A stretch of 64,000 bases of DNA, taken from Microbacterium lacticum. Its GTDB lineage: Bacteria > Actinomycetota > Actinomycetes > Actinomycetales > Microbacteriaceae. Shown piece after piece: positions 61,418 to 64,000 of this stretch. The notes under the pieces are model-generated. The model was not told the DNA's origin. It ran no database searches and saw only the letters and a program-made list of their open reading frames with translations. Where the stretch lies: positions 186,001 through 250,000 of the forward strand of contig NZ_VFPS01000002.1 of the NCBI RefSeq assembly GCF_006716815.1, in the 5' to 3' direction. Position 1 is the stretch's first letter. The number at the start of each line of letters is the position of its first letter. The position numbers and the translations under genes were made by a program.

Positions 61418-64000
<2,583 letters not shown>

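Overview
This is a high-GC, gene-dense actinobacterial window. The right-hand block (topA, tmk, holB, a TAP-like lipoprotein hydrolase, metQNI, tRNA-Thr, a GH92 mannosidase) looks like a Microbacteriaceae chromosome such as Microbacterium. That taxonomic call is an inference from gene content and codon use; no ribosomal marker is present.

Layout. (1) 1-17 kb is a resistance and regulation patchwork: four MFS exporters (one cut by the window edge, one broken by an insertion sequence), two TetR repressors, AraC, MmyB-type and ArsR regulators, an NQO-type quinone oxidoreductase and an IS3 element. Three IS481-family elements sit at 4.06-8.34 kb. (2) 17-27.5 kb is a conjugative-element module: a 1187-aa MobF relaxase-helicase, a DprA-like protein, a small membrane protein often mislabelled sulfate permease, and a short resolvase-like protein. 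It is followed by an AAA-ATPase and a subtilisin-like protease that match the IetAS toxin-antitoxin/defence pair, with an IS481-family copy wedged between them. (3) 27.5-47.5 kb is a second mobile region: tyrosine integrase, MazEF-like and two HigBA-like toxin-antitoxin pairs, a short MobF relaxase, a duplicated 315-bp gene unit, an abortive-infection-like (Ymh/TIGR02391) gene broken by two IS481-family copies, a GH13 hydrolase, a redox operon under an MmyB-type regulator, and an IS1634-type element with an 86-bp target duplication. It ends at a tRNA 3'-end fragment near 47.44 kb that resembles an attR site. (4) 47.5-64 kb is chromosomal backbone.

The strongest cross-cutting signal is the IS481 family: seven copies of four types. 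Six have perfect 6-bp duplications of NCTAGN. In all seven, the transposase has no stop codon of its own and ends on the TAG inside the flanking CTAG target. Removing the insertions in silico restores uninterrupted reading frames in the MFS gene and the Ymh gene, so these insertions look recent.

Regulation can be read at several points. The second TetR and its MFS share one operator sequence, ArsR and its quinone reductase share a motif, nested inverted repeats lie between the redox operon and its MmyB regulator, and palindromes mark the MazEF, HigBA and MMPL promoters.
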